A stretch of DNA of 64,000 bases, taken from positions 1 through 64,000 of the IMG/VR virus record IMGVR_UViG_3300030419_005344. The stretch is one strand, 5' to 3'. This DNA comes from a virus. The notes under the pieces are model-generated. The model was not told where the DNA came from, made no database searches, and worked only from the letters and a program-made list of their open reading frames with translations. Shown piece by piece: positions 44,253-53,288 of this stretch. The position numbers and the translations under genes are program-made. Position 1 is the first letter of the stretch; each line of letters starts with the position of its first letter.

Positions 44253-45209
44253 CTATGCTCCTACTAAACTCATGGCCAGTTGTAGTTCTCTCTGGTCATT
44301 TGAAATTGGTAACTGATTAATAATATCACTGCCTATTGGAATGCTTGCACTTTTCATATATTGCTTAAAGCTTGATATAATAATTCTGTGTGAGTCCTCT
44401 ACAGGAATTTGTTTTTCTTTTTCTAAGTATTTTGATATGGGGTTAGAACAATTTAGTCTATTAAATATTTCATCAAATAAAGTGTCCTTCTCTAATACAG
44501 GATGAACTTTTGGGTCTGTAAGAGTAACTGCACCAGATAAATCTCTGTGCAATCTTATCAGGGAAATACAATCTAAATTTGTTTTTCTATACCCCTCACA
44601 TGTCGCGACCAAAGTAAATATCTTATCCCAAAATCTGATTGGGGCTAGGCTAGCTGGACTATTAACGCTGTCGCAGATTATATCGATTGCCTTGGCCCAA
44701 ACAGACATGCGTGTTAAAATATGTGGATTAACATACACAGATGGAACAAAAACACTTTCTATTCTGCGTAAAGTGTCTTCTTCGTTTTTATCTTTTTTAA
44801 TCCACTCCGGGGTACCGTATTGCCAGTTTATCATGCTGGGAGACAACATTTGGATTACTTGTCCTTGAGCACATGAATATTCTGGGTTTTCAATCAGAAA
44901 CTTTTCTGCTACTTTTATACCTGTTGGGGACGCAAAATCATCATCATTATTCCAATATATAAATGAATATTCATTATATAATTTACAAATATCCTTCCAC
45001 ATTTCGTAAAAGTGAAATTGTGAAGCAGGATAGTGGTGAACCTCTTTAATTTTATCGTGTTTTGGTGCCGGGGACCAAAAATCTTCAGATTGATCCACTA
45101 GAATCACGTCTAAATCTTCCGAGTAGGACTCTAAAAATTTTAATTGTTTACTGAGTGTATGTTTTCTGTTGAAGAAAGTTATAACCAGCAGAGTTTTATT
45201 GTTTTTCAT
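44253..45209 (-). CDS. GT-A glycosyltransferase (GT2-like)
   Basis: A 318-residue putative glycosyltransferase. The start TLLVITFFNRKHTLSKQLKF is the nucleotide-binding beginning of family 2-like enzymes, and the metal motif appears as FIYWNNDDDFASPTGIKVAE. The rest resembles the diverged GT2-like group also represented at 50051-51040 (same DDD placement), so the two may add related sugars. No membrane segment; probably cytoplasmic. Overlaps the rmlB-like gene by 14 bases. Confidence 0.75.
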   Translation of the reverse strand: MKNNKTLLVITFFNRKHTLSKQLKFLESYSEDLDVILVDQSEDFWSPAPKHDKIKEVHHYPASQFHFYEMWKDICKLYNEYSFIYWNNDDDFASPTGIKVAEKFLIENPEYSCAQGQVIQMLSPSMINWQYGTPEWIKKDKNEEDTLRRIESVFVPSVYVNPHILTRMSVWAKAIDIICDSVNSPASLAPIRFWDKIFTLVATCEGYRKTNLDCISLIRLHRDLSGAVTLTDPKVHPVLEKDTLFDEIFNRLNCSNPISKYLEKEKQIPVEDSHRIIISSFKQYMKSASIPIGSDIINQLPISNDQRELQLAMSLVGA

Positions 45210-46122
45210 AATATCTGATCGTATCTAAAATGGCCGCTTTAAAATTAGTTGGTTTTATATTAGGACATAAGTCCAAGAATTTATTAGCATTGATTGAGTA
45301 TCTAAAATCATGGCCCGGTCGGTCTTCAACAAATTCTACATTTGAATCAAACTCTTTATCCAATAGTTCTAGAATTTCGGAAATAACTTCAAGATTTTCT
45401 TTTTCATTACTTAGCGATAAGTTATATGTCTCGTTATTTTTACCCTTCTCAAAGACCTCTAGAATACACTTGGCACAGTCTTTAACATAGAACCAGTCCC
45501 TAATATTCCTACCGTCTCCATAGATTGGAACCTTTTGTTCGTCCGACAGTCTTTTCAATATTTTTGGAATAAGCTTTTCCTCGTCCTGTCTCGGCCCAAA
45601 ATTATTACTCATTCGAACTATTTTATATTTTACACCATGTGTAGTTTGAAAAGATTTGACTAGATGCTCTGCGGCTGTTTTTGTTGCAGAATATGGATTT
45701 CTGGGGCTAAGGGTATCGGTTTCGCTGAATGAGTCCTCAACGGTAGAACCATAAACTTCATCCGTAGAGATTTGAAACATGTTACAGCCTGTCTTGCGGC
45801 ATGCCTCAAGAAGCGAATATACGCCATTAATGTTGGAATGTAAAAAGTTTTCAGCCGAATCGATTGAGCGATCAACGTGAGATTCCGCTGCAAAATTAAT
45901 AACCCAATCAATGTTATGCTTATTAATGATATCAACCATCTTATCATGATTAGCAATGTCACATTTGTAAAACTTTATTTTATTAATAAATGTGCTCATG
46001 TTTTTTTCTTTTCCAGCATATGTCATTTTATCAACACCAACAATTGTATGTCCTTGTTCTAGGAATACATCAACCGCATGACTGCCAATAAACCCTGCAC
46101 AACCAGTTATCATTAAATTCAT
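45196..46122 (-). CDS. rmlB: dTDP-glucose 4,6-dehydratase
   Basis: About 308 residues. I chose the ATG at 46122, directly after the upstream stop, which gives MNLMITGCAGFIGSHAVDVF; longer starts lie inside the previous gene. Signatures of RmlB: AAESHVDRSIDSAENF, ISTDEVYGSTVED, SPRNPYSATKTAAEHLVKSF, RMSNNFGPRQDEEKLIPKIL, and VEDRPGHDFRYSINANK. It converts dTDP-glucose to dTDP-4-keto-6-deoxyglucose. The thymidylyltransferase that makes the substrate is two genes upstream, so the pathway starts within this operon. The keto-sugar could go to the reductase or the aminotransferase nearby. Confidence 0.9.
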   Translation of the reverse strand: MNLMITGCAGFIGSHAVDVFLEQGHTIVGVDKMTYAGKEKNMSTFINKIKFYKCDIANHDKMVDIINKHNIDWVINFAAESHVDRSIDSAENFLHSNINGVYSLLEACRKTGCNMFQISTDEVYGSTVEDSFSETDTLSPRNPYSATKTAAEHLVKSFQTTHGVKYKIVRMSNNFGPRQDEEKLIPKILKRLSDEQKVPIYGDGRNIRDWFYVKDCAKCILEVFEKGKNNETYNLSLSNEKENLEVISEILELLDKEFDSNVEFVEDRPGHDFRYSINANKFLDLCPNIKPTNFKAAILDTIRYYEKQ

Positions 46123-46123
46123 T

Positions 46124-46939
46124 TTATTTCCCATAGTTAGTAACACACCAAGTTAAAGCATCGCTGGCTGGTCTTGGATTAAAACCTGTTGATTTTAGTT
46201 TTTTAATATCTAAAATTGTATTTACTCTCTTGTTGACCAAGCCACTTAAAAATTCTTCATATGTGGCTGTGCTAACTTCTAGTGACGGCTTAATATTCTC
46301 TTTTATAGCTAATGCAATATCATGTGGTGTTAGTGTGCCCTCGTTAGCGCAATTATATATACCCGTGGCATTTATGTTAATTAAGTGCTGCATCATGAGA
46401 GCAAAATCTTCAATACAAGTAACTGAGTTGGCTTCTTCTATTGCTGCTATCTTATCCATCTTCACAAATTTAGTGATCATATTTGTAGGGTGTACTTTTT
46501 TAGTGATCATTTGTCGAGGTCTTAAAATTAGGTAATTTTCATATCCATAATTAATAATGAAATCATCTGCCCACATTTTTGTTCTTGTGTACCACACTTT
46601 AGGATCTGGTTCGGCTTGTTCGTCGCGTGGAACTTGATTACCATCAAACAAACAACCACTACTTATGTGAACATATTTTATTTTCTGATTGAAACAACAT
46701 GTTAGCAGGTTAATAGCACCCTTTGTATTAACGTTATAAGAGTGCATTTTATCTTCTTCACATTTTTCTAGATTTGAAATAGCTGCACAATTTATAACTA
46801 CATCGGGATTTTCCCTATTTATAATTTCGCAAACTTTGTCACTATTTGTGACATCACACTGTGTTCTAGGAATTATCGTGCTATCTTCATCTTCAATGAT
46901 TGATGCGACTTTTCCAGAACCAAAGATTAATTTTTTCAT
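46124..46939 (-). CDS. RmlD-like dTDP-4-keto sugar reductase / SDR
   Basis: A 271-residue short-chain dehydrogenase of the extended type. It has LIFGSGKVASIIEDED at the N-terminus, DVVINCAAISNLEKCEEDK, the active-site pair in PKVWYTRTKMWADDF (Tyr and Lys), and HPTNMITKFVKM. It resembles RmlD, which reduces dTDP-4-keto-6-deoxyhexose, but the usual RmlD cofactor motif GxxGQ is replaced by GSGKVA, so the exact step is uncertain. It sits between rmlA and rmlB and has a GGAG ribosome site. Confidence 0.78.
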   Translation of the reverse strand: MKKLIFGSGKVASIIEDEDSTIIPRTQCDVTNSDKVCEIINRENPDVVINCAAISNLEKCEEDKMHSYNVNTKGAINLLTCCFNQKIKYVHISSGCLFDGNQVPRDEQAEPDPKVWYTRTKMWADDFIINYGYENYLILRPRQMITKKVHPTNMITKFVKMDKIAAIEEANSVTCIEDFALMMQHLININATGIYNCANEGTLTPHDIALAIKENIKPSLEVSTATYEEFLSGLVNKRVNTILDIKKLKSTGFNPRPASDALTWCVTNYGK

Positions 46940-46941
46940 TT

Positions 46942-47661
46942 TTACTCCAATATACCAGATGTGATAAGACGATTGGCTTTATAATAAGACTTTAAAGTTC
47001 CTGCATCGGTCCACCACCCATCCATTATCTTATAAAACATTTGATTATTTTCGATATATGCATTGTTGATGTCTGTTATTTCATATTCCCCTCTAGCAGA
47101 CGGAACTAGTGTGCTAATAATATCAAAAACTTTGTTGTCATACATGTATATGCCTGTAATAGCATAATCACTTTTTGGAAGATCTGGCTTTTCTTCGATT
47201 TGTGAAACTCTGTCTCCGTCAAAAATCGCAACACCGTACCTTTCCGGATCCGGCACTTTCTTTAGTAATAACTGACAGGCACGGCCATCTTGTATAAAAT
47301 CACTGATATGATCAGTTAAGCAGTCTTCGAAAATGTTATCTCCTAGAATTACAATACATGTGTCAGAGCCAACAAAATTTTTACACAAAGATAAGGCGCC
47401 ACCGATCCCATCAGGCTTATCTTGGACTCGAAAAGTAAAATTACAGTTGTACTCTGAACCGGAGCCTAACAAGGAGATCATATCTCCCATATGCTCCGTG
47501 CCTGTGATAATCATAATGTCAGTAACACTAGCTTCCACAAGCTTTTTAACGTTATGAATAATCATTGGCTGATCCCCAATCGGGAGAAGATGTTTGTTTG
47601 TAACTTTTGTTAAAGGGTACAGTCTAGAACCTGTCCCTCCTGCTAATATAATGCCTTTCAT
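46942..47661 (-). CDS. rmlA: Glucose-1-phosphate thymidylyltransferase
   Basis: A 239-residue nucleotidyltransferase. The signature loop is IILAGGTGSRLYPLTKVTNK, followed by PIGDQPMIIHN, ILGDNIFED, VPDPERYGVAIFD, IEEKPDLPKSDYAITGIYMY, GEYEITDINNAYIENNQMF and GWWTDAGT. It makes dTDP-glucose from dTTP and glucose-1-phosphate, the first step of dTDP-deoxysugar synthesis completed by the rmlB gene in the same operon. It is slightly shorter than the roughly 290-residue RmlA enzymes, as in the short form found in archaea and phages. AGGAAAC ribosome site. Confidence 0.93.
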   Translation of the reverse strand: MKGIILAGGTGSRLYPLTKVTNKHLLPIGDQPMIIHNVKKLVEASVTDIMIITGTEHMGDMISLLGSGSEYNCNFTFRVQDKPDGIGGALSLCKNFVGSDTCIVILGDNIFEDCLTDHISDFIQDGRACQLLLKKVPDPERYGVAIFDGDRVSQIEEKPDLPKSDYAITGIYMYDNKVFDIISTLVPSARGEYEITDINNAYIENNQMFYKIMDGWWTDAGTLKSYYKANRLITSGILE

Positions 47662-48344
47662 TTTGTTTCCTCGTCAAGTTTAGCCCAATAGTGTCCCATG
47701 GTCATTTTTGTGCTGTTACTAGTGCTGGTTCTATCATTATCAACGTATTTCGATAACGGCATCACCCTAAAGTCGATACTTACTCTTGTCTTTCCGGTCT
47801 TATTTACCTTGTTTCCATGTTTCCAGTTGGCACCACTCCAAACATAATAACCACCGACGGCCGAGTTGAGTGGCACGTAATCCTCAAGCCCCTCTTGTGT
47901 CTCTGTCCATACAGTGCTTGTATCATGAGCGTCAGTTAATGGCAAATATATATTAATTTCTTCAGAAGAATGGTTGTAATCTTTATCTCTATGCCACTCT
48001 GCAACACCAAGATTGTTTGGCACTTGTGTTCTAAAAGTTGGAATTTTTTGGTATATAATTGGCTCACTAAACAAAGGTTGAATATTTTCTTGAATAAAAA
48101 GTTTATAAGTGCTATAAAAAATACTGTCTTTAGGCATATCATAAAATGTCTTATGAAAAATTGTAGACTGATCAGTCTCAAAAGTTAAAACATCAAAATC
48201 GCTGGCGTACACATTGTGTATTTGATTTAATTCTTTCGTTTTAAACCAGCTTGCTACTTCGCTAGACAAATTGTATTTTTTAACATCATACTCAAAAAAC
48301 ATTGGTTTTGTTAAGCCATAATCTAAATTTATTTTACCACCCAT
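47658..48344 (-). CDS. Fe(II)/2-oxoglutarate oxygenase, StrG-like
   Basis: A 228-residue protein. The iron triad is visible in VAEWHRDKDYNHSSEE (HxD), and the distal His and 2-oxoglutarate Arg in WKHGNKVNKTGKTRVSIDFR. The sequence resembles the StrG-type proteins found in aminoglycoside and sugar clusters, which suggests oxidation of an amino- or deoxysugar. Its location between the thymidylyltransferase and a sugar aminotransferase supports that. Substrate unknown. It overlaps the rmlA start by four bases. Confidence 0.72.
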   Translation of the reverse strand: MGGKINLDYGLTKPMFFEYDVKKYNLSSEVASWFKTKELNQIHNVYASDFDVLTFETDQSTIFHKTFYDMPKDSIFYSTYKLFIQENIQPLFSEPIIYQKIPTFRTQVPNNLGVAEWHRDKDYNHSSEEINIYLPLTDAHDTSTVWTETQEGLEDYVPLNSAVGGYYVWSGANWKHGNKVNKTGKTRVSIDFRVMPLSKYVDNDRTSTSNSTKMTMGHYWAKLDEETK

Positions 48345-49491
48345 TTTTCATGCACTCCACTATGTATTGTCTCTCTTCGTCAGAGATCCACCAACCAGCA
48401 GGAATACAGATCATCTCATTAACCAAGCTATCTAGGTTTTTTAGTTCTGTTTTATATTGCTGAACGCAAGAATGCTTGTCATTTCTTTCATGTACTCGGG
48501 AAACCATGATATTGCAGCTTTTCATTTTTGACATAAAATCATCCTGACGTTCTACTTTCAAAGTATAAATCCAAAAAGATGACTCGCAATCAGATGATCT
48601 ATCAAGCAGTGTTACACCCTTGATACCTTCAAGGTTTTTATCATAAAATGCTGCATTTTCTTTATGGCGACTTATTATCTTTCCTACATGTTTCAAGTTT
48701 GACAAACCAATGGTTGCGTTTATATCATTCATATGAAATTTGAATCCCCACTCAGGGATGTCATCCTCGCATCTGAAGTCTTTCCTGTTTGACTCCCTAT
48801 CAATCCCATACCACCTTAATAGCTTTGCTCTTTTATATTCTTCCTCATTAGGCAATATCAGAGCGCCGCCGTCAACAGATGTCAAGTGCTTAATCGCTTG
48901 AAAACTATAACATGCATAATTTCCGTGATTACCTAAATTAAGTCCTTTGTATTTAGATCCAAAACCATGAGCGCAATCTTCTATAATAAGAGGGGCAAAA
49001 CCATACAACTCAATTGATTTTTGTTGAATTTTCTTGAGTCTATCTAAATCAACCGGGTAACCTCCCCAGTGAACTACAATTATAATTTTAGTTTTTTCTG
49101 ATATTTTGTTCTCTAGATCATCTAGATCTAGATTACAAGTTTGAGGATCTGAGTCTACCCATTTTAAATTTAGGCCATTTGCCAAAGCGGGCCAGTTAGT
49201 TGCTGTACAAGTTAAAGCGGACGTTAGAACCTCATCCCCGTCTTGCACTCCGGGCCAGTTTTCTGATCTTGGTTTCCTCCTAATCATAGATACTGCAAGA
49301 TGTAATGCAGATGTAGCAGAGTTCAAAGCCACTAAATTGTTGCAACCCAAGTAATCTGAAAGTGCTTTTTCAAATTCTTTTACTTTTGGTCCTTCACCAA
49401 TGTACCCTGACAGTAGAACCTTTTCCACCTCTTTTGGGGTATCAGGGTGCATACTTACCTTAAACAAAGGTATTAAATCGTTATTTGACAT
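48334..49491 (-). CDS. DegT/DnrJ/EryC1 family sugar aminotransferase
   Basis: A 385-residue PLP-dependent enzyme. Family features: the N-terminal GYIGEGPKVKEFEKALSDYL, VALNSATSALHLAVSM, the PLP-contacting SALTCTATNWPALANG and PLIIEDCAHGFGSKYKG, and the Schiff-base lysine in YSFQAIKHLTSVDGGALIL. It transfers an amino group to a 4- or 3-keto sugar nucleotide. With rmlA and rmlB close by, the likely substrate is dTDP-4-keto-6-deoxyglucose, giving an amino-deoxysugar. GAGG ribosome site. Confidence 0.9.
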   Translation of the reverse strand: MSNNDLIPLFKVSMHPDTPKEVEKVLLSGYIGEGPKVKEFEKALSDYLGCNNLVALNSATSALHLAVSMIRRKPRSENWPGVQDGDEVLTSALTCTATNWPALANGLNLKWVDSDPQTCNLDLDDLENKISEKTKIIIVVHWGGYPVDLDRLKKIQQKSIELYGFAPLIIEDCAHGFGSKYKGLNLGNHGNYACYSFQAIKHLTSVDGGALILPNEEEYKRAKLLRWYGIDRESNRKDFRCEDDIPEWGFKFHMNDINATIGLSNLKHVGKIISRHKENAAFYDKNLEGIKGVTLLDRSSDCESSFWIYTLKVERQDDFMSKMKSCNIMVSRVHERNDKHSCVQQYKTELKNLDSLVNEMICIPAGWWISDEERQYIVECMKNGW

Positions 49492-49492
49492 T

Positions 49493-50050
49493 TTAATCCT
49501 CTCGTCTATGTGTGACTAACGTGATCGATGGATGGTTTTCTAACACCAAAATATTAAACCTGTTGTTGCTGTTTTCTGCTTTAATAACTGGTTGGATAAG
49601 AGATTTGTTAAATTTAGACATCCAATAAACATTATCTCTTGCGAATGAACCGCCTTCTAAAACACAAACACCATTTGGTGAAAGCTTTTGCATATAATGT
49701 TCAAAGGTGTGTTTATAAACATCTCCATTATTTGCTATATCAATATGTAAAATGTCAATTTGACCATCTTTAAATTCGTTTTCAGATCCAAAAAAGTCAC
49801 CTCTTCTTATTGAAACATTCTTATGTTTTTCAAATTTTTCAACAATGTCTGTGTAGCTTGCTGCGTTATATGGAAATTGTTCGAATATATCATAAGCAAG
49901 TATTTCGGTGTCTGGCGAGCACACATCCACCCAAGTGGTTAATGAGTATGCTTCCAGAATCCCAAACTCTACTACTTTTTTAGGACGCACAACATGGGCC
50001 AGTGCTCGGAATACATTATCATAATTGTTTTCTTTATAAGATGATTTCAT
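49493..50050 (-). CDS. Class I SAM-dependent methyltransferase
   Basis: A 185-residue Rossmann-like methyltransferase. The SAM-binding start is KKVVEFGILEAYSLTTWVD, followed by ILAYDIFEQFPYNAASYTD (acidic residue at the end of strand 2) and QIDILHIDIANNGDVYKHTF (acidic motif near the catalytic pocket). It resembles small methyltransferases encoded in O-antigen clusters and may methylate a sugar or an amino sugar. The acceptor is unknown. GGGGATT ribosome site. Confidence 0.68.
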   Translation of the reverse strand: MKSSYKENNYDNVFRALAHVVRPKKVVEFGILEAYSLTTWVDVCSPDTEILAYDIFEQFPYNAASYTDIVEKFEKHKNVSIRRGDFFGSENEFKDGQIDILHIDIANNGDVYKHTFEHYMQKLSPNGVCVLEGGSFARDNVYWMSKFNKSLIQPVIKAENSNNRFNILVLENHPSITLVTHRRED

Positions 50051-51040
50051 TTAAATCCCCATCTGCATGCAAGTAATCGCCTCGGCCACCATTTTAGTTG
50101 ATTCTTCCTTGGAGCATGGCATTTCTACCGTAGATAGTGGAAGCGGAGGCCCAAAATAACCACCGCCGCCATTTTGACTCCGCAAAGTAAAGTGATCTTT
50201 ATACAATTCAATAATCCACTCAACTGCTTCCGAATCAGACATGTTAGTCTGTTCAGACAAATAATGAGCAAACGTCGAACAGTGTTTTTGGTCAATATTG
50301 TTTTGCATCATAATATCTAACTTTAATCCATATCCGTCTATTTCTTCTTTGGCTATTTTCGGATTGAACATATTTCTATCAGCATCTGGCCTCTGATTTG
50401 ACGTTCTGATGTGTTGTACTACTGGTAAGGTTTTGATTTTTCCTCGGCAAGCAGATGCAAATAAATAAACTCTATCTAAAAAGTTTAATGGGCAAATACA
50501 AGGGTTGTCAATAAAATTTTGCATTATGTCTACAGCGTCTTCAGTTCGTACAACAGAATGCATACAACCTCTACTACAGTATACAACGGCGAACCTAATA
50601 CGGTCCAAAATGTCCATGGAGTCCCAGTCACAAAGTGCTCTGGCTCGAAATACATCAGGCTTTGGTGCAGGAAAAACAGAATTTGTGTTTGGTGTCCACT
50701 CTACTACTTCTCCATCGCATACTGAGTAGTCAGAATTATTCTCTAGAAAGTTAACACACCGCTCTATTGACTCCTGTGTCATGATATCATCGTCTGGACA
50801 GTTTAAAAGATAAGGAGTTTTAACCATCTTATAGGCATTTAGATAACTCATATGTTGGAATTCAGGGCCAGCATGAAAGTATTCTAAATCTCCCAAGTAC
50901 CCACCATAAGGGTTGACGCTAGCGTCATATATGATTTTGCGATACGGGCGCTCATCATAATATTTTACAATTGATTGTAGGTTAAAGTGCCTATCTCTAA
51001 CCGGGATCACCAACGTAAAAAGATCATTTAGATTTTTCAT
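50051..51040 (-). CDS. GT-A glycosyltransferase (TIGR00180-like)
   Basis: A 329-residue putative glycosyltransferase. The N-terminus LFTLVIPVRDRHFNLQSIVK is the typical nucleotide-binding beginning, and the metal motif is LLNCPDDDIMTQESIERCV. The middle segment DRIRFAVVYCSRGCMHSVVR and the central acidic region match the diverged GT2-like family of polysaccharide clusters. It parallels the gene at 44253-45209. The C-terminal part contains a Gly-rich loop (NGGGGYFGPPLP). No membrane helix. GGAGGT ribosome site. Confidence 0.75.
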   Translation of the reverse strand: MKNLNDLFTLVIPVRDRHFNLQSIVKYYDERPYRKIIYDASVNPYGGYLGDLEYFHAGPEFQHMSYLNAYKMVKTPYLLNCPDDDIMTQESIERCVNFLENNSDYSVCDGEVVEWTPNTNSVFPAPKPDVFRARALCDWDSMDILDRIRFAVVYCSRGCMHSVVRTEDAVDIMQNFIDNPCICPLNFLDRVYLFASACRGKIKTLPVVQHIRTSNQRPDADRNMFNPKIAKEEIDGYGLKLDIMMQNNIDQKHCSTFAHYLSEQTNMSDSEAVEWIIELYKDHFTLRSQNGGGGYFGPPLPLSTVEMPCSKEESTKMVAEAITCMQMGI

Positions 51041-51747
51041 TTAGGCACCTCCAATTCTGTATATCCTTTTTCGTTTCTTAGTTGATTAATTTTTTCCCAA
51101 ACAGATTCATTGAAAACATTTTCGGTTGGCAAAACGCAACGGACTAACAAACAATTATTTTCTTCAACCACAGCTTTCATTCTATCTTGAACCTGCTTAT
51201 ATCTGTTGTTATCAAGAGGTTCTGCTATGGCCACATGTCCTCCATGTTTTGTAGGTCGTGAATGCATCTTGTGATGATAATCACCGTCTGGGTCTTGCCC
51301 CAGTGATACAAATTTTGTGAAACCATTGTGGATCAACCACCGAAGTGCTGATTCATTGGAGCTTCTAGTTTCAAAGTAAACTATATCTGGGTTGAAAGGT
51401 AAATTAAATTTTCTGCTTGTGTGAATATTAAAAGGGTGTATATTCATAAACGGCTCAAGTTGTTTGGTTACAGTTTGATAATTAAATTGTGGACTAGGAT
51501 GCATGTTAACACCATTCACACTGTGTGGAAATTCTGGGAGTGCTAGATTATCTATTGATTCTAGTTCTTTTTTAGAAAAATCTTGAAAATAACAAGCATC
51601 GTTGACAACCCAAAAATCAGTTCTCTCAATAAGTTTTGGCGTAACATTAACACCGCAAGTGTAATATTTGTCTGAGTACCTTACCTTGCGGGCTGTTGGG
51701 CCAGCGGATACTAGAATAACAAACTTATCTTTGTTGTAATCTTTCAT
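51037..51747 (-). CDS. Rossmann-like protein, DUF115/Maf-like
   Basis: A 236-residue protein. The start VILVSAGPTARKVRYSDKYY has the GPT-type loop of DUF115/MptE-like and sialyltransferase-like folds, and a later segment (SSNESALRWLIHNGFTKFVSLGQD) has the pattern expected before the second nucleotide site. Maf-type members attach nonulosonic acids to flagellin in bacteria. This gene overlaps a CMP-sugar synthetase, so a role in transferring a nine-carbon sugar is attractive. The evidence is weak similarity plus context, so I leave the function open. Confidence 0.55.
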   Translation of the reverse strand: MKDYNKDKFVILVSAGPTARKVRYSDKYYTCGVNVTPKLIERTDFWVVNDACYFQDFSKKELESIDNLALPEFPHSVNGVNMHPSPQFNYQTVTKQLEPFMNIHPFNIHTSRKFNLPFNPDIVYFETRSSNESALRWLIHNGFTKFVSLGQDPDGDYHHKMHSRPTKHGGHVAIAEPLDNNRYKQVQDRMKAVVEENNCLLVRCVLPTENVFNESVWEKINQLRNEKGYTELEVPK

Positions 51748-52390
51748 TGTATATAAACTCTGCTATTTTAAAATCTAATTCTGTATCTACATCCGTTGAT
51801 TCCACATCATCTAAGAAAAACGGATAAAACTTATCTCCCACTATGTTCTTTCTAGAAAGCATACTTTTTCTAGTTATCAGATTAACTGCAAAATTTAAAG
51901 CATAATAGTTAGGTAAATCTTGAGATCTTGGATGATTGTTGGGGTCATAATTAACTGGCTGATCAGCGTGCCAGATGTATTCATGCACTTGATGTACTGT
52001 GGCTAATGAATCATATTCATTTGGGAGTGACATATATTTGTTTATGGACTTTTTAAGAGAGCTATCCAAAAGTAGTGGGCTAGTTACATGTGCGTACAGA
52101 ATATGCTCATCCTGTGTCATATTAGCTAAATACTCATACACCTCGTTCATAGGCACACTGTCAGAGGCGTAATATGGATCTCTTAAGTCTGTCTTAACAT
52201 CATACTTGCTAGCTAACGACAACATTTTTTCGCAATCACTGCTCACATAGATATTACTTATATTATCCATTCTTAGTAATTGCTGTATTTTAATTTCTAG
52301 CAAATTTGAATCAGCAAAAGGTCGAGAGTTTTTATTGACAACTCTTTTAGAGCCTTTTCTAACTGCTATAATCGCTGATAGATTATTCAT
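51725..52390 (-). CDS. CMP-sugar synthetase (NeuA-like cytidylyltransferase), copy 1
   Basis: About 221 residues from the ATG at 52390. A longer TTG start at 52405 would extend into the upstream gene and has no ribosome site. The nucleotide loop is LSAIIAVRKGSKRVVNKNSR, a diverged form of the GGSKR-x4-KN pattern, followed by YVSSDCEKMLSLASKY, DSVPMNEVYEYLANM, and DDVESTDVDTELDFKIAE, which carries the C-terminal acidic Mg2+ motif. It should activate a nonulosonic or related acid sugar with CTP. It differs clearly from the copy at 55429-56109, so the two may use different sugars. Confidence 0.8.
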   Translation of the reverse strand: MNNLSAIIAVRKGSKRVVNKNSRPFADSNLLEIKIQQLLRMDNISNIYVSSDCEKMLSLASKYDVKTDLRDPYYASDSVPMNEVYEYLANMTQDEHILYAHVTSPLLLDSSLKKSINKYMSLPNEYDSLATVHQVHEYIWHADQPVNYDPNNHPRSQDLPNYYALNFAVNLITRKSMLSRKNIVGDKFYPFFLDDVESTDVDTELDFKIAEFIYNERLQQR

Positions 52391-53288
52391 TAGTAAGCGC
52401 CTCAAAGCATTCTAATATGCCTTTGTCAATGTCAGTTTGGGGAGACCAGCCATGTTGAATTAGTTTTGAGTTGTTGCCACTAACCCCATGGGGATCCCCA
52501 GCATGTCCACCTATATTTTCTGCCTTTACAGATTTTTTAGATATTTTCAGTATTAATTGAATTAAGTTATTTAAAGTTATTTTGGAGCCCGAACATACGT
52601 TGTAAATTCCTTCTACTGATTTGTCTTCTAACGGTAGAAGCATTGCATTGATAACGTCATTTACATGTATCAGATCACGAAATCTTTCCAATGACCCTTT
52701 AACTTGAATAGTATCGCTCTTAATAGCTTGATTTAAAAAGATACTAACAAGACCTTGAGTTAGATTTTTTGTATCTTGATGTGGACCATAGCAATTAAAT
52801 ATCCTATAAATAACACAGCGCATGTCAGGATTTAGTTGATTATAAAAATTTATGTAATGCTCCCCACACATCTTACTTATGCCATATGGAGATACAGGTT
52901 GTAATAAATCTGTTTCTTCAGCGTTTTCATTTTCTCCATATACAGCCATACTTGAGGAATAAATCACAGTTTGTACATTGTTTAAGGCAGCAAATTTAGA
53001 AACATTAAGTGTCCCTAATGCATTACATTCTAAATCAAATTTAAGATTGTCTAGGGCACCAAGAGTGCCTACTTGTGCAGCAAGATGGTATATTACCTCA
53101 CATTTTGGTAATTTTAATACAGATTCATAGTTTGTTATGTCACATGAAACACATTCAAAATTGTCGTAATGATATTTTGTAAATTTCTGACTTAAATCGC
53201 ATAATACAATTCTGTGCCCAATTGACTTTAATTTATCAGCCAAATGTGTTCCTATGTAGCCAGCGCCGCCTGTGATCATTATATTCAT
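52383..53288 (-). CDS. NAD-dependent sugar-nucleotide epimerase
   Basis: A 301-residue extended SDR. Rossmann motif ITGGAGYIGTHLADKL; VIYHLAAQVGTLGALDNLKF; serine motif IYSSSMAVYGENENAEETD; active-site pair SPYGISKMCGEHYINF; and the substrate motif RIFNCYGPHQDTKNLTQGLV with ERFRDLIHVNDV. It is a UDP-glucose-4-epimerase-like enzyme. The specific epimerisation is not readable. The ATG overlaps the SDR gene stop as TAATG. Confidence 0.83.
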   Translation of the reverse strand: MNIMITGGAGYIGTHLADKLKSIGHRIVLCDLSQKFTKYHYDNFECVSCDITNYESVLKLPKCEVIYHLAAQVGTLGALDNLKFDLECNALGTLNVSKFAALNNVQTVIYSSSMAVYGENENAEETDLLQPVSPYGISKMCGEHYINFYNQLNPDMRCVIYRIFNCYGPHQDTKNLTQGLVSIFLNQAIKSDTIQVKGSLERFRDLIHVNDVINAMLLPLEDKSVEGIYNVCSGSKITLNNLIQLILKISKKSVKAENIGGHAGDPHGVSGNNSKLIQHGWSPQTDIDKGILECFEALTNE

